Shown here: positions 32,613-40,337 of the stretch, one piece after another
Numbering within the stretch: the stretch's first letter is position 1
How the letters are laid out: the number at the start of each line of letters is the position of its first letter
NCBI RefSeq assembly: GCF_039543565.1
Contig: NZ_BAABJZ010000102.1
Location: 1 to 64,000, forward strand
DNA length: 64,000 nt
Reading direction: 5' to 3'
From: Ferrimonas pelagia
GTDB taxonomy: Bacteria; Pseudomonadota; Gammaproteobacteria; Enterobacterales; Shewanellaceae
Translations under genes and position numbers: made by a program
The notes under the pieces: model-generated
Told to the model about the DNA's origin: nothing
Database searches by the model: none
The model's input: only the letters and a program-made list of their open reading frames with translations

Positions 32613-32630
32613 ACGTGACCAGAATCACCT
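32613..32630. promoter_or_regulatory. CRP-like box 1 upstream of sdaC
   Basis: GTGA-CCAGAA-TCAC has the spacing of CRP half-sites but lacks the outer T/A of the consensus. It is the most promoter-proximal of four such boxes. Confidence 0.5.
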
Positions 32631-32643
32631 TGAAAAAGATTAC

Positions 32644-32661
32644 TCGCGATCGAGATCACAA
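32644..32661. promoter_or_regulatory. CRP-like box 2 upstream of sdaC
   Basis: TCGCGATCGAGATCACAA has one consensus half (TCACAA) and one degenerate half (TCGCG) six bases away, as in many moderate CRP sites. Confidence 0.5.
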
Positions 32662-32673
32662 TTGCGCCCGGCA

Positions 32674-32706
32674 ACTGGTAAAACCAGTCGATTGGTCTGA
32701 CCAAAT
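32674..32706. promoter_or_regulatory. Two adjacent TGGT-N3-ACCA palindromes (GntR/FadR-subfamily type)
   Basis: ACTGGT-AAA-ACCAGT (32674-32688) is a perfect palindrome. ATTGGT-CTG-ACCAAA (32691-32705) is nearly so. TGGT-N3-ACCA is the core bound by PdhR- and LldR-type GntR regulators. The two centres are 17 bases apart and lie inside the cluster of CRP-like boxes, so a repressor here could block activation of sdaC. Confidence 0.55.
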
Positions 32707-32710
32707 AACC

Positions 32711-32728
32711 GTGAGTTGAGTCACTCTG
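32711..32728. promoter_or_regulatory. CRP-like box 3 upstream of sdaC
   Basis: CGTGAGTTGAGTCACT has GTGA and TCAC separated by six bases. It is 29 bases from box 4. Confidence 0.45.
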
Positions 32729-32737
32729 GCGTTTTGC

Positions 32738-32757
32738 ATCTGTGATCTTAGTCACTC
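32738..32757. promoter_or_regulatory. CRP-like box 4 upstream of sdaC
   Basis: CTGTGATCTTAGTCACTC contains TGTGA-N6-TCACT, the best match to the CRP consensus in this region, differing at one outer base. Confidence 0.6.
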
Positions 32758-32812
32758 CCGCGCATTCTCTCTACATAGCGCATGGATGTTGGTTGGATCG
32801 ACTTGTGCTGGG

Positions 32813-33601
32813 TTAGCCCAGCAACAGGCGCAGGCCCAGTAGGGTAAGCAGTCCGGCGAAACTGCGCTGCAACACGGTTTGAGACATCTTGGTGCCGAGC
32901 GCGGCACCAAACCGGACACATTGGGTGCTGGCGATGACAATACCGAGAAAGGCGGGTAGATAGATGTAGCCGAGGGTCCACTCCGGCAGGGCAGGATGTT
33001 GCCAGCCGTTGAGGATATAGCTGGTGACGCCTCCTAGGGCGACGGGAAACGCCAAGGTGGCGGAGGTGCCGACGGCCTTGTTCATTAGCACCGAGCACCA
33101 ACGCAGGAAGGGCACGGTCAGCGTCGCCCCGCCAATGCCGAACAGGGCGGACAGGGCGCCGATCACGCTGCCGGCGCTGGTGAGCCCCAGTGGGCCCGGC
33201 AGGCGTCGATCCGGATCCGGCTTAAAGCCAAAGATCATCTGCAGCGCCACGGCCAGCAGGAAGAAGGCCAGCAGACGTTCCAGCAGCCAGGCGGGGAACT
33301 GATCGGCCAGCAGTCCGCCTAGATAGGCACCGATCAAGACGCCGGGTACCAAGCGCTTAACCACATCCCAATCCACGTTGCCTCGTTGGTGATGGGCGTA
33401 CACCGCGCTCATCGAGGTGATCACTATGGTGGCCAGCGAGGTGCCGATCGCCATATGGATGGCCACTTCGGCGGGCATGTCCAGCACCGCAAAGGTGGTG
33501 ATCAGAACCGGGACGATCACCAGGCCGCCGCCGATCCCGAACAGGCCAGACAGCAGTCCCGCTGCGGCGCCGAGCGCCAGATACAACAAAATCGTCAGCA
33601 T
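32813..33601 (-). CDS. TauE/SafE-family membrane transporter
   Basis: A 262-residue inner-membrane protein with about eight hydrophobic helices. The two internal repeats GLLSGLFGIGGGLVIVPVL and GALSALFGIGGATLTVPFL are the signature of the TauE/SafE (UPF0721) family, which exports sulfite or sulfoacetate in some bacteria. Substrate here is unknown. ATG 33601 is used; the frame extends 28 codons upstream without a start signal and would run into the divergent yjjX-type gene. It is divergent from that gene with about 85 bp between. Confidence 0.88.
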   Translation of the reverse strand: MLTILLYLALGAAAGLLSGLFGIGGGLVIVPVLITTFAVLDMPAEVAIHMAIGTSLATIVITSMSAVYAHHQRGNVDWDVVKRLVPGVLIGAYLGGLLADQFPAWLLERLLAFFLLAVALQMIFGFKPDPDRRLPGPLGLTSAGSVIGALSALFGIGGATLTVPFLRWCSVLMNKAVGTSATLAFPVALGGVTSYILNGWQHPALPEWTLGYIYLPAFLGIVIASTQCVRFGAALGTKMSQTVLQRSFAGLLTLLGLRLLLG

Positions 33602-33687
33602 TTTTGTTACTCGATTGCAATTTGGCGCCATTGTCGCAGCGCGCATGGCAGAATAACAGGCCCATTTCCGATCGAAGACATTCAAGT

Positions 33688-34245
33688 ATGACCCTGAAAA
33701 AACTGGCCGTCGCCTCCCGCAATCCGGTTAAGCTCAACGCCGCCCACAGTGCATTGGCTCGCGCGTTTGGCCAGACACAATGGCAGTTGGAGGGCCTTGG
33801 GGTGGCTTCTGGCGTGGCAGAGCAGCCGATGACCGAGGCGGAAACCCGCCTCGGGGCGGAAAATCGCCTGACTGCCCTGCGCCAGTCCGTTGTCGACGCC
33901 GATTTCTATGTCGCCATCGAAGGCGGCTATGATCGGATCCAGGGCCTGCCCTACACCTTTGCTTATATTGCCATCAGTGACGGCCTGCATACACAGGTGG
34001 GGCGAACCGGCACCTTGCCGCTGCCGGAGTCGGTGGCCCGGGCCATTGAGGCGGGCGGTGAGTTGGGGCCGCTGATGGACGCATTGTTCCAGCAAAACGA
34101 TATCAAACAGAAGGGCGGCGCCATCGGGGCGTTGACCGATCACCTGGTCGATCGCACCGGGATCTACCGCGATACCCTCTGTCTGCTGTTGGCGCCGTGG
34201 TTACACCCGGAGCTTTATCGAGGCGAGGCGTTAGGCAACGCTTAG
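33688..34245 (+). CDS. yjjX: Inosine/xanthosine triphosphatase (YjjX family)
   Basis: A 185-residue house-cleaning NTPase. ASRNPVKLNAAHSAL near the N-terminus, the TRLGAENRL block and VAIEGGYD are conserved in the NTPase superfamily with HAM1. YjjX hydrolyses ITP and XTP, keeping deaminated purines out of RNA and DNA. Start is ATG 33688. It precedes csdA by about 110 bp on the same strand. Confidence 0.9.
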   Translation: MTLKKLAVASRNPVKLNAAHSALARAFGQTQWQLEGLGVASGVAEQPMTEAETRLGAENRLTALRQSVVDADFYVAIEGGYDRIQGLPYTFAYIAISDGLHTQVGRTGTLPLPESVARAIEAGGELGPLMDALFQQNDIKQKGGAIGALTDHLVDRTGIYRDTLCLLLAPWLHPELYRGEALGNA

Positions 34246-34357
34246 CCACGCTCTTGCGGCGTACGCGGAGAACCTAGGCGTCAGGATCTTGCATATGCTG
34301 AGTCCATGTCGCATGCTTCGCGCCCTGTCACCGAATCACTTGAGATCTGAGTCCACC

Positions 34358-35575
34358 ATGAGCTTTGACGTCGATGCCCTTCGTAGCCAGTTTCCGGCCC
34401 TCGCGCAGGAGGGGCTGGTGTATCTGGACAACGCCGCTACCAGCCAAAAGCCTCAGGTTGTGCTGGACGCAATGGCGCAGTTTTATGCCCAGGATAATGC
34501 CAATGTGCACCGCGGCGCCCATCGCCTCTCCGCCCGGGCCACCCGGGCGTTTGAAGGCGCGCGGCATACCTTGGCGAAGTTCATCAATGCGCCGGCCAGC
34601 GAAGCGTTGATTTTCACCCGTGGCACCACAGAAGCGATGAATCTGCTGGCCAACAGTTTGGGCGCGATGGTGCTGGGCCCCGGCGACACGGTATTGGTGG
34701 ATGAGTGGGCCCATCACGCCAGCATCGTGCCCTGGCAACAGGCTGCGCTGCGCGCCGGCGCGACGTTGCTGCCCATCCCGCTGGGCCGCGACGGCCGACT
34801 GGATCTGGCCGCATATGAGCGACTGTTGGCCGATCAGCCCAAGGTGGTGGTGTTGACTCAGATCTCCAATGCGTTGGGCGCCCGAGCGCCGCTAGGATCC
34901 TGGCTGCCAATGGCCCGAGCGGCGGGGGCCATCACCATCATCGATGGCGCCCAAAGCGTCGCCCACGATGTCATCGATGTGCAGGCGTTGGGCTGCGACT
35001 TCTTCGCCTTTTCCGGCCATAAGATGTATGGCCCGACCGGGATCGGCGTCTTGTGGGGGCGGCGGGATCTGCTCGACGCCATGCCGCCGTACCAGTTTGG
35101 CGGCGAGATGATCCATCAGGTCAGCTTCAACCAGAGCAGCTTCAATCAACTGCCGTTCAAGTTTGAAGCGGGCACCCCGGCCATCGCTGAGGCGATCGGT
35201 CTGGCGGCAGCGGCGCAATGGCTGCAAGGCCAAGATCGCCAAGCGCTGATCGCCCATGAGACCGCCTTGCTCGAGTACGCTCGTCTGCGGCTCAGTGAGC
35301 TGGATGGGATCACCCTATACAGTGCTTTTGAGGACAACGCCGGCGCACTGGCGTTCAATGTGGACGGGGAGCACCATCAGGATGTGGGCGTTTGGTTGGA
35401 TCAAGCGGGGATCGCCATCCGCTGTGGTCATCACTGCTGTCAGCCGCTGATGGCCGCCTTGGCGGTCAAAGGCACCTGCCGCTTGTCGGTGGCCGCCTAC
35501 AATTGCCGGGATGAGATCGATCGCTTTATCGCTGCCCTCACCGATTATGTGGAGTTTTTATATGATGACGCCTGA
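34358..35575 (+). CDS. csdA: Cysteine desulfurase CsdA
   Basis: A 405-residue PLP enzyme of the SufS/CsdA group. Lys222 in FSGHKMYGPTG binds PLP; Cys360 in RCGHHCCQP is the persulfide cysteine, with a second Cys directly after it and another two residues into RCG, which is unusual (E. coli has RTGQHCAQP). It releases sulfur from cysteine and passes it to CsdE. csdE overlaps its 3' end by 14 bases, which identifies it as csdA rather than sufS. Start is ATG 34358. Confidence 0.93.
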   Translation: MSFDVDALRSQFPALAQEGLVYLDNAATSQKPQVVLDAMAQFYAQDNANVHRGAHRLSARATRAFEGARHTLAKFINAPASEALIFTRGTTEAMNLLANSLGAMVLGPGDTVLVDEWAHHASIVPWQQAALRAGATLLPIPLGRDGRLDLAAYERLLADQPKVVVLTQISNALGARAPLGSWLPMARAAGAITIIDGAQSVAHDVIDVQALGCDFFAFSGHKMYGPTGIGVLWGRRDLLDAMPPYQFGGEMIHQVSFNQSSFNQLPFKFEAGTPAIAEAIGLAAAAQWLQGQDRQALIAHETALLEYARLRLSELDGITLYSAFEDNAGALAFNVDGEHHQDVGVWLDQAGIAIRCGHHCCQPLMAALAVKGTCRLSVAAYNCRDEIDRFIAALTDYVEFLYDDA

Positions 35576-36005
35576 GCCGTCCCTGTTTCTCAGCAGCCCC
35601 CTCGGGCGCGAGTTAACCCAAGCGACATTAAGCCAAGAGCTGATGGCGCAGCCGCACTGGCAGGGGCGTTATCGGATCTTGATGAAGCTGGGCAACCGCA
35701 TGGCTAAGCTTGCCCCTGAGCTGCAGCAAGCGGCGGCGGCTGTTGCGGGCTGCGAAAGTGCGACCTGGTTGTATCATTATCAGCAGGCGGGGCGGCACTA
35801 CTTTCTGGCCGATTCGGATTCGCGCATTGTGCGCGGCCTGTTGGTGCTGGTGCTGGCCGCCGCCAACGGCCGCAGCGCCGAGCAGTTGGCTCAGCTGGAT
35901 CTGGCGGCGTGGTTTGCGCAACTTGGCTTGGCGGATCACCTCAGTCCGTCGCGGTCGAATGGCCTCAATGCCGTGGTTGAGGCGATCCTACAGCGAGGCG
36001 GCTAA
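35562..36005 (+). CDS. csdE: Sulfur acceptor protein CsdE
   Basis: A 147-residue SufE-family protein. Cys64 in AGCESATWL accepts the persulfide from CsdA and hands sulfur on, in E. coli to partners that include TcdA. The RYRILMKLGNRM helix and SNGLNAVV near the C-terminus are conserved. It starts inside the end of csdA (14-base overlap), so translation is coupled. Its last four bases overlap the convergent gene at 36002. Confidence 0.95.
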   Translation: MMTPEPSLFLSSPLGRELTQATLSQELMAQPHWQGRYRILMKLGNRMAKLAPELQQAAAAVAGCESATWLYHYQQAGRHYFLADSDSRIVRGLLVLVLAAANGRSAEQLAQLDLAAWFAQLGLADHLSPSRSNGLNAVVEAILQRGG

Positions 36006-36949
36006 CGGCGCTGGCCAAACTGCGCCTCCAGCGTAAGGCGCAGCTCCCAGTTGGTTTGGTATTGGTACTTTCGGGGCCAGGTGAGCTGCGGCTCAAGCTC
36101 ATAGAACAGCCAGCTGCGTAAGAAGTTACGGCGATAGTTGAGGCCAAGACGGTGGATCTCACTCTGATCTTCTTGATCCCGCGTGGCGCCGGAAACGGTA
36201 TAGAACACGCCGATCCCACTGACGTCACTGAGCTTGAAGCCGCGCAGTAAGCTGACATTCCACTCCAGCCCGGCACTCTGCTCACCGAATTTTGCCCGGC
36301 TGCTGAAGCGATAGCCATGGTCGTCGAACAGGCGTTCCCACACCACGCGGGTGGTTTCGCTCCAGCCGTCCTGCGCTTCCCCTTTGACCTCCTGGCTGAG
36401 GCGGATAACGGTGCGTTCATCCCAGGCATAGAAATGACGCGCCCGGCTGCGAATGAAGGGATCCAGCCCCGAATCTAAGGTGATCCCGGCATCGAACGAC
36501 AGATCCCAGGTTTGATAGTCCCAAGGGGTCCAGCGCAGAGCGGCACGGGTTGAGCTGTTGGCGCTGCTGTCGCTGAGATCCCGCAGATCGGTCAGATCGC
36601 CGTCGGGATCCGATTCCACCAGCAGCTTCAGCCGACGTTTGGTTTGCGGCAGATGAAACGAGGCCGACAGACGTGCTTTGAATTGATTGCTGTCCCGCTC
36701 GAACAGCTGTTGTTGCAGGCGCAGGCGGAGCCAGGCATCGGCACTGTCGGCGGCATCGGAAGGGCCAAAGAAGCCATCAAACCACTGAGCCGACGCCTGG
36801 CCAGAGATCGACAGCAGACGATGGGCCTTATCAAACCAGCGCAGTGAGGTCGCTTCGACGGGCTCGTCGATCGCGGGAGAGGGGTCCACGGGTTGCGATG
36901 GCTCGTCGCCAGCCAGCAGCGCGGTACTGAGCAGCACACAAAGCAACAT
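36002..36949 (-). CDS. Putative outer-membrane beta-barrel protein
   Basis: A 315-residue protein with a short signal peptide (MLLCVLLSTALLA). The rest alternates hydrophobic and polar residues with many Trp, Tyr and Arg, and ends in LRLTLEAQFGQRR. AAGGAA lies 14 bases before ATG, so the exact start is uncertain. It sits between csdE and tcdA, which are neighbours in E. coli, but faces csdE and has its own terminator at 37043-side context upstream of tcdA's end. No family name is known to me. Confidence 0.7.
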   Translation of the reverse strand: MLLCVLLSTALLAGDEPSQPVDPSPAIDEPVEATSLRWFDKAHRLLSISGQASAQWFDGFFGPSDAADSADAWLRLRLQQQLFERDSNQFKARLSASFHLPQTKRRLKLLVESDPDGDLTDLRDLSDSSANSSTRAALRWTPWDYQTWDLSFDAGITLDSGLDPFIRSRARHFYAWDERTVIRLSQEVKGEAQDGWSETTRVVWERLFDDHGYRFSSRAKFGEQSAGLEWNVSLLRGFKLSDVSGIGVFYTVSGATRDQEDQSEIHRLGLNYRRNFLRSWLFYELEPQLTWPRKYQYQTNWELRLTLEAQFGQRR

Positions 36950-37042
36950 AGAGGGAGACGCATTCCTTACGGCAGCACTCGGTTAACTTCATGATACGCC
37001 TCATTAACGCAATATCCAGCAGGACGGCTGCCGACAAACAAC

Positions 37043-37066
37043 AACGGCGCCCATTAGGGCGCCGTT
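37043..37066 (-). terminator. Intrinsic terminator of tcdA
   Basis: Stem AACGGCGCCC/GGGCGCCGTT with an ATTA loop; on the minus strand TTGTTGTTTG follows. It lies 22 bases past the tcdA stop and before the beta-barrel gene. Confidence 0.8.
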
Positions 37067-37087
37067 GACTTGATGAGCGCTCAGGCT

Positions 37088-37897
37088 CTAGGCGGAGTCT
37101 TGTGCCTGCTGTCGTCGCATCGCTTCGGTGAGTTTGAGTAGGACGCGGCTGGCAGCGACAAAACCGAAGGTGCCCGTCACGTGGGTGACCGCACCGAAGC
37201 CGCTGGCGCAATCCATCGCCTTTGGCCCTTCTGCGCCGGCTTTGGTCAGACACACGGTGCCGTCACTGCCTGGATAACGCAGGGGCTCATCGGAGAACAC
37301 GCACTCCACCTGAAAGCGGCGCTTGGGATTTTTGCTGAAGTTGTATTCGCGCCGCAGCTGATTACGTACCTTGGCTGCCAGCGGATCTTGATGGGTCTTG
37401 GCCAGATCGGTCACCTGCACTCGGGTGGGATCCAACTGGCCCCCGGCGCCCCCGACCGTGACAATGCGGATCTTGCGACGCTTGCAGTGGGCGATCAGCG
37501 CGGTCTTGGGTTTGACCGAGTCAATGCAGTCGACCAGATAGTCGAGCTCCGCTGGCAAGACCTCATCGAGGTTGTCCAGATCAACGAACTCTTCCACCTC
37601 ATTGACCACACAATCGGGGTTAATGGCGCGAATGCGCTCGGCCATGATCGCCACCTTGGACTGGCCGATGGTGCCTTTTAGTGCGTGGATCTGACGGTTG
37701 GTGTTGGTGGTGCAGATATCATCCAGATCGATCAGGGTGATCTGACCTATCCCGGAGCGTGCCAGGCTTTCTGCTGCCCAGGTGCCGACTCCGCCGATCC
37801 CCACCACACAGACATGGGCCTGAGCAAACAGGGCCAAGGCATCCGCACCATACAGGCGACCGATGCCGCCGAAACGTTGTTGATAAGCCTCGTTCAT
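37088..37897 (-). CDS. tcdA: tRNA threonylcarbamoyladenosine dehydratase
   Basis: A 269-residue E1-like enzyme (CsdL) that dehydrates t6A to cyclic t6A in tRNAs reading ANN codons. The nucleotide site VVGIGGVGTWAAESLARSGIG, DLDDICTTNTNRQ and the ThiF-fold Cys residues (DCIDS, FGFVAAS tail) are present. Its t6A substrate depends on TsaD, encoded at 49730. Start ATG 37897. In E. coli it follows csdAE; here a beta-barrel gene in reverse orientation to csdE lies between. Confidence 0.95.
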   Translation of the reverse strand: MNEAYQQRFGGIGRLYGADALALFAQAHVCVVGIGGVGTWAAESLARSGIGQITLIDLDDICTTNTNRQIHALKGTIGQSKVAIMAERIRAINPDCVVNEVEEFVDLDNLDEVLPAELDYLVDCIDSVKPKTALIAHCKRRKIRIVTVGGAGGQLDPTRVQVTDLAKTHQDPLAAKVRNQLRREYNFSKNPKRRFQVECVFSDEPLRYPGSDGTVCLTKAGAEGPKAMDCASGFGAVTHVTGTFGFVAASRVLLKLTEAMRRQQAQDSA

Positions 37898-37996
37898 GAA
37901 TGTACACCCAGCGCCAAAGAAAAAAGGGAGCGCATTATAGCAGGTTCGCTGCCGCCGCCAACCGGCGTTATTTTCATCGAGGGGCAGCGCCCCGAT

Positions 37997-38026
37997 CAAA
38001 AACGGAGCGGCTAGGCCGCTCCGTTT
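37997..38026 (-). terminator. Intrinsic terminator of the porin gene
   Basis: An 11-bp stem AACGGAGCGGC/GCCGCTCCGTT with a TAG loop is followed by TTTTGATC on the minus strand, about 20 bases after the porin stop. Confidence 0.85.
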
Positions 38027-38046
38027 GTCATCGCTCTACGTTCGGA

Positions 38047-39084
38047 TTAGAAATCGTAACGGACACCCAGTTGCAGCTGAGAGAAGTCATCATACGTAAC
38101 GTCGTCTTTGGTCACTTTACGTGAATTATCGGCGTCGAGGATCTCGTAAGAGGCCCACAGATTCATCTGCTTGTTCAGCTTGTAGGTGTACTCCGCCTTA
38201 TAGGAGCTGACATCACCGGAATTATCACAACTGCTCAGTGCATAACGGGCGTGAACTTTGCTGGCGCCAAAGCTGTACGCACCATAAATGCCAGAGGTTT
38301 GGCGATCTTCGAGTTCGCACTGAGTTACGCCACTGATGCTTTCACCATCGTTGTCTGTGGTCTTCAGGTTGCCCGGTTGGATCGCGCCTGCAAAGTCGCC
38401 CTCGGCGAAGTCGAAAAAGGCAGACAGGGTGATGCTGTCGGTTACATCATACCAGCCACGCACACCGTACTTGTTGCCTTTGTCATCGCCTTTGGTGTCC
38501 GCCACCAACGCAGCCTGAAGTTTTAATGGCCCGACACCATATTGACCCGCCAACTGGAACTGGTCGACATCATCGCCATCTTGGCCACTCAGTTGAACCT
38601 GAGAAGCGATCTTAAAGTTGCCCGCGCCATACTCATACTGCAGCATATCGTCGGCCCGTACTCCGGTGAGCCGCAACGAGTCAAAGGCATCGGAGAAGTA
38701 ACCGCTACCGACATAGGTGTAGTACAGCACGGTTTGCGAGCCGAAGGTGACCTTGCCGTAGTCGGTGTCTAAGCCGACAAACAGTTGGCGGAAGGTGGGC
38801 TTATCGTTTTGCTTGAAGTTGATGCTGTCCTCACCCCTTAGTCCATACTCAACAACGGCAATCCCTTTGATCCCATCGGTGATGTCGGTGCTGCCTTTGA
38901 CACCAATGCGGCTAAGGAAGTCACGGCCGTTGATCGCATCATTGTCGCTACCGGCATCGACATAGTCCAAACCCATACGGATTGAGCCGTAGAAGTCCAC
39001 GTCGGAGGTGGCTTGTGCGCCAAATGAAGCAGCCAACAACGCTGCGGTGAGGGTGGCCAATTGAGTGCGCCGAGTTTGCATCAT
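38047..39084 (-). CDS. General porin, OmpC/OmpF-like
   Basis: About 345 residues with tandem ATGs at 39084 and 39081 behind AGGGAG. A signal peptide (LATLTAALLAASFGAQA) is followed by the porin start VDFYGSIRMGLDYVD, RDFLSRIGVKGSTDI, and terminal LQLGVRYDF with the C-terminal Phe recognised by the BAM machinery. It forms trimeric channels for small solutes in the outer membrane. A perfect CRP consensus site lies about 170 bases upstream. Confidence 0.92.
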   Translation of the reverse strand: MMQTRRTQLATLTAALLAASFGAQATSDVDFYGSIRMGLDYVDAGSDNDAINGRDFLSRIGVKGSTDITDGIKGIAVVEYGLRGEDSINFKQNDKPTFRQLFVGLDTDYGKVTFGSQTVLYYTYVGSGYFSDAFDSLRLTGVRADDMLQYEYGAGNFKIASQVQLSGQDGDDVDQFQLAGQYGVGPLKLQAALVADTKGDDKGNKYGVRGWYDVTDSITLSAFFDFAEGDFAGAIQPGNLKTTDNDGESISGVTQCELEDRQTSGIYGAYSFGASKVHARYALSSCDNSGDVSSYKAEYTYKLNKQMNLWASYEILDADNSRKVTKDDVTYDDFSQLQLGVRYDF

Positions 39085-39253
39085 TACATCTACTCCCTGT
39101 GAAAAAGGTTGTACTCCGACCGGGCTAAGGTTTGTATTCAAGGTGGCCAGAGCCGTGGATCACACCGAGGCGACTGCCTCTGTATCACGCCCCCACAGTA
39201 CGACTCAGAACGGCACCGAACTTTGATGTGGATCATTCTCGCGCAGGGCTCGA

Positions 39254-39269
39254 TGTGACTTTGATCACA
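39254..39269. promoter_or_regulatory. Consensus CRP site upstream of the porin
   Basis: TGTGA-CTTTGA-TCACA matches the CRP core consensus (TGTGA-N6-TCACA) at every fixed position. Less perfect copies (GGATCACACC, TGTGGATCATT) lie nearby at 39150-39240. Control of a porin by CRP is well known. Confidence 0.75.
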
Positions 39270-39395
39270 GAACCATGCATATGTAATGTAACGTTTTTTT
39301 AACTGTGGTGAGCGCGTGCAGCCGCCATCGTGCGTGGCGGGTGGCAGTTGGGGAGTGAGGATCGGATCAGGGGCTAGAGACGAAAAGGGCCCGAC
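39270..39395. other. Intergenic region between the CRP site and the sensor/cytochrome composite
   Basis: About 125 bases with an AT-rich stretch (TATGTAATGTAACGTTTTTT) close to the CRP site, probably porin promoter DNA. The remainder has no recognisable feature. Confidence 0.35.
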
Positions 39396-40191
39396 TCAAG
39401 GGGCAGGCCAGGGGATTACCAGCGAGCGGAGGGCCGCTTGCCCTTGCAGGGTGGGATCACCTTGCGGGTGCATCTTGCCGTCGAAGTTATCCTTCAGGTT
39501 TTTCACCTTGCCCTGTTCGGCGGAGTGACACGCGCCGCAGGCACGGGTACATGTCGGTGCCACGCTCTTCTGAGGGAACGAATTGACCACGCTCGTTGTA
39601 CAGATCGATGGCGAAGGTGTGGATCTTCGGATCGCCTACCTTCAGGGCCACGCCGGTGAAGGCCAGGCTGTTGGCTGCGGCTTGGCCGTGACTCAGCAGG
39701 TGACGGCTGTATTGGATCATGGCGGCCCCTGCCAGCGTTGCGCTGCCCAAGCCGAAGAGCCAGCGGATCTGGCTGGCAGATTGGGCCAGGAACAGGGCGC
39801 TTTCTTGTTGGCGGGCACGCAGGATCAGATCACACACGAACAGCAGTAGGATCAGCAGCAGCCCCTTCTTGAGGGCCGGATACCAGCGCCAACCGGTCAA
39901 TGGCAACATGCGCCAGGCAAAATAGCCCAGCAGAATAAAGGAGAGCCAGAGTTTGATCACTTGCAGGGCTGGCAGGTAGGGAAGTGTCGCTAGCGAGTCG
40001 GCAAAGAGGATCAGATACAGCTCAGACCATTCGTGCAGGCCATGTAACAGGCCAAAAGCGCCGAGCAACGGCAGCAGGGGGGCGATGGCCAGGCGACTGT
40101 GCCTTCGATCGCGAAAACCGATGGCGATCCCCATGGCAAAGAAAGCCATGCCGTAGAGGAGATAGATGCTGAAGAGCGGTAATGTGTCCAT
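39396..40191 (-). pseudogene. Composite of a membrane sensor N-domain and a frameshifted c-type cytochrome fragment
   Basis: The frame from ATG 40191 encodes about 175 residues with several hydrophobic helices (LLYGMAFFAMGIAIGF ... LLHGLHEWSELYLIL), typical of the sensor half of histidine kinases or diguanylate cyclases, but no kinase or GGDEF domain follows. After FTGVALKVGDPKIHTFAID the sequence changes character and resembles a periplasmic cytochrome. The CXXCH heme site (TRACGACHSAEQGK) and its tail are only readable in another frame (39396-39565), so a frameshift lies near GTDMY. The simplest reading is a deletion that joined two truncated genes, followed by decay. Confidence 0.6.
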
Positions 40192-40337
40192 GATGGGCGC
40201 GAAATCAGCATGCGAAATGGGGCTGAGCCGCGGTCATTTTGACCTAGATCCAGTCACACGTCCTGATAAAAATAATTTTCATGACAGCGTGCGCTCAATG
40301 CCTAAGATCTAAGGCAATCCAATCCATTGCAAGCATC

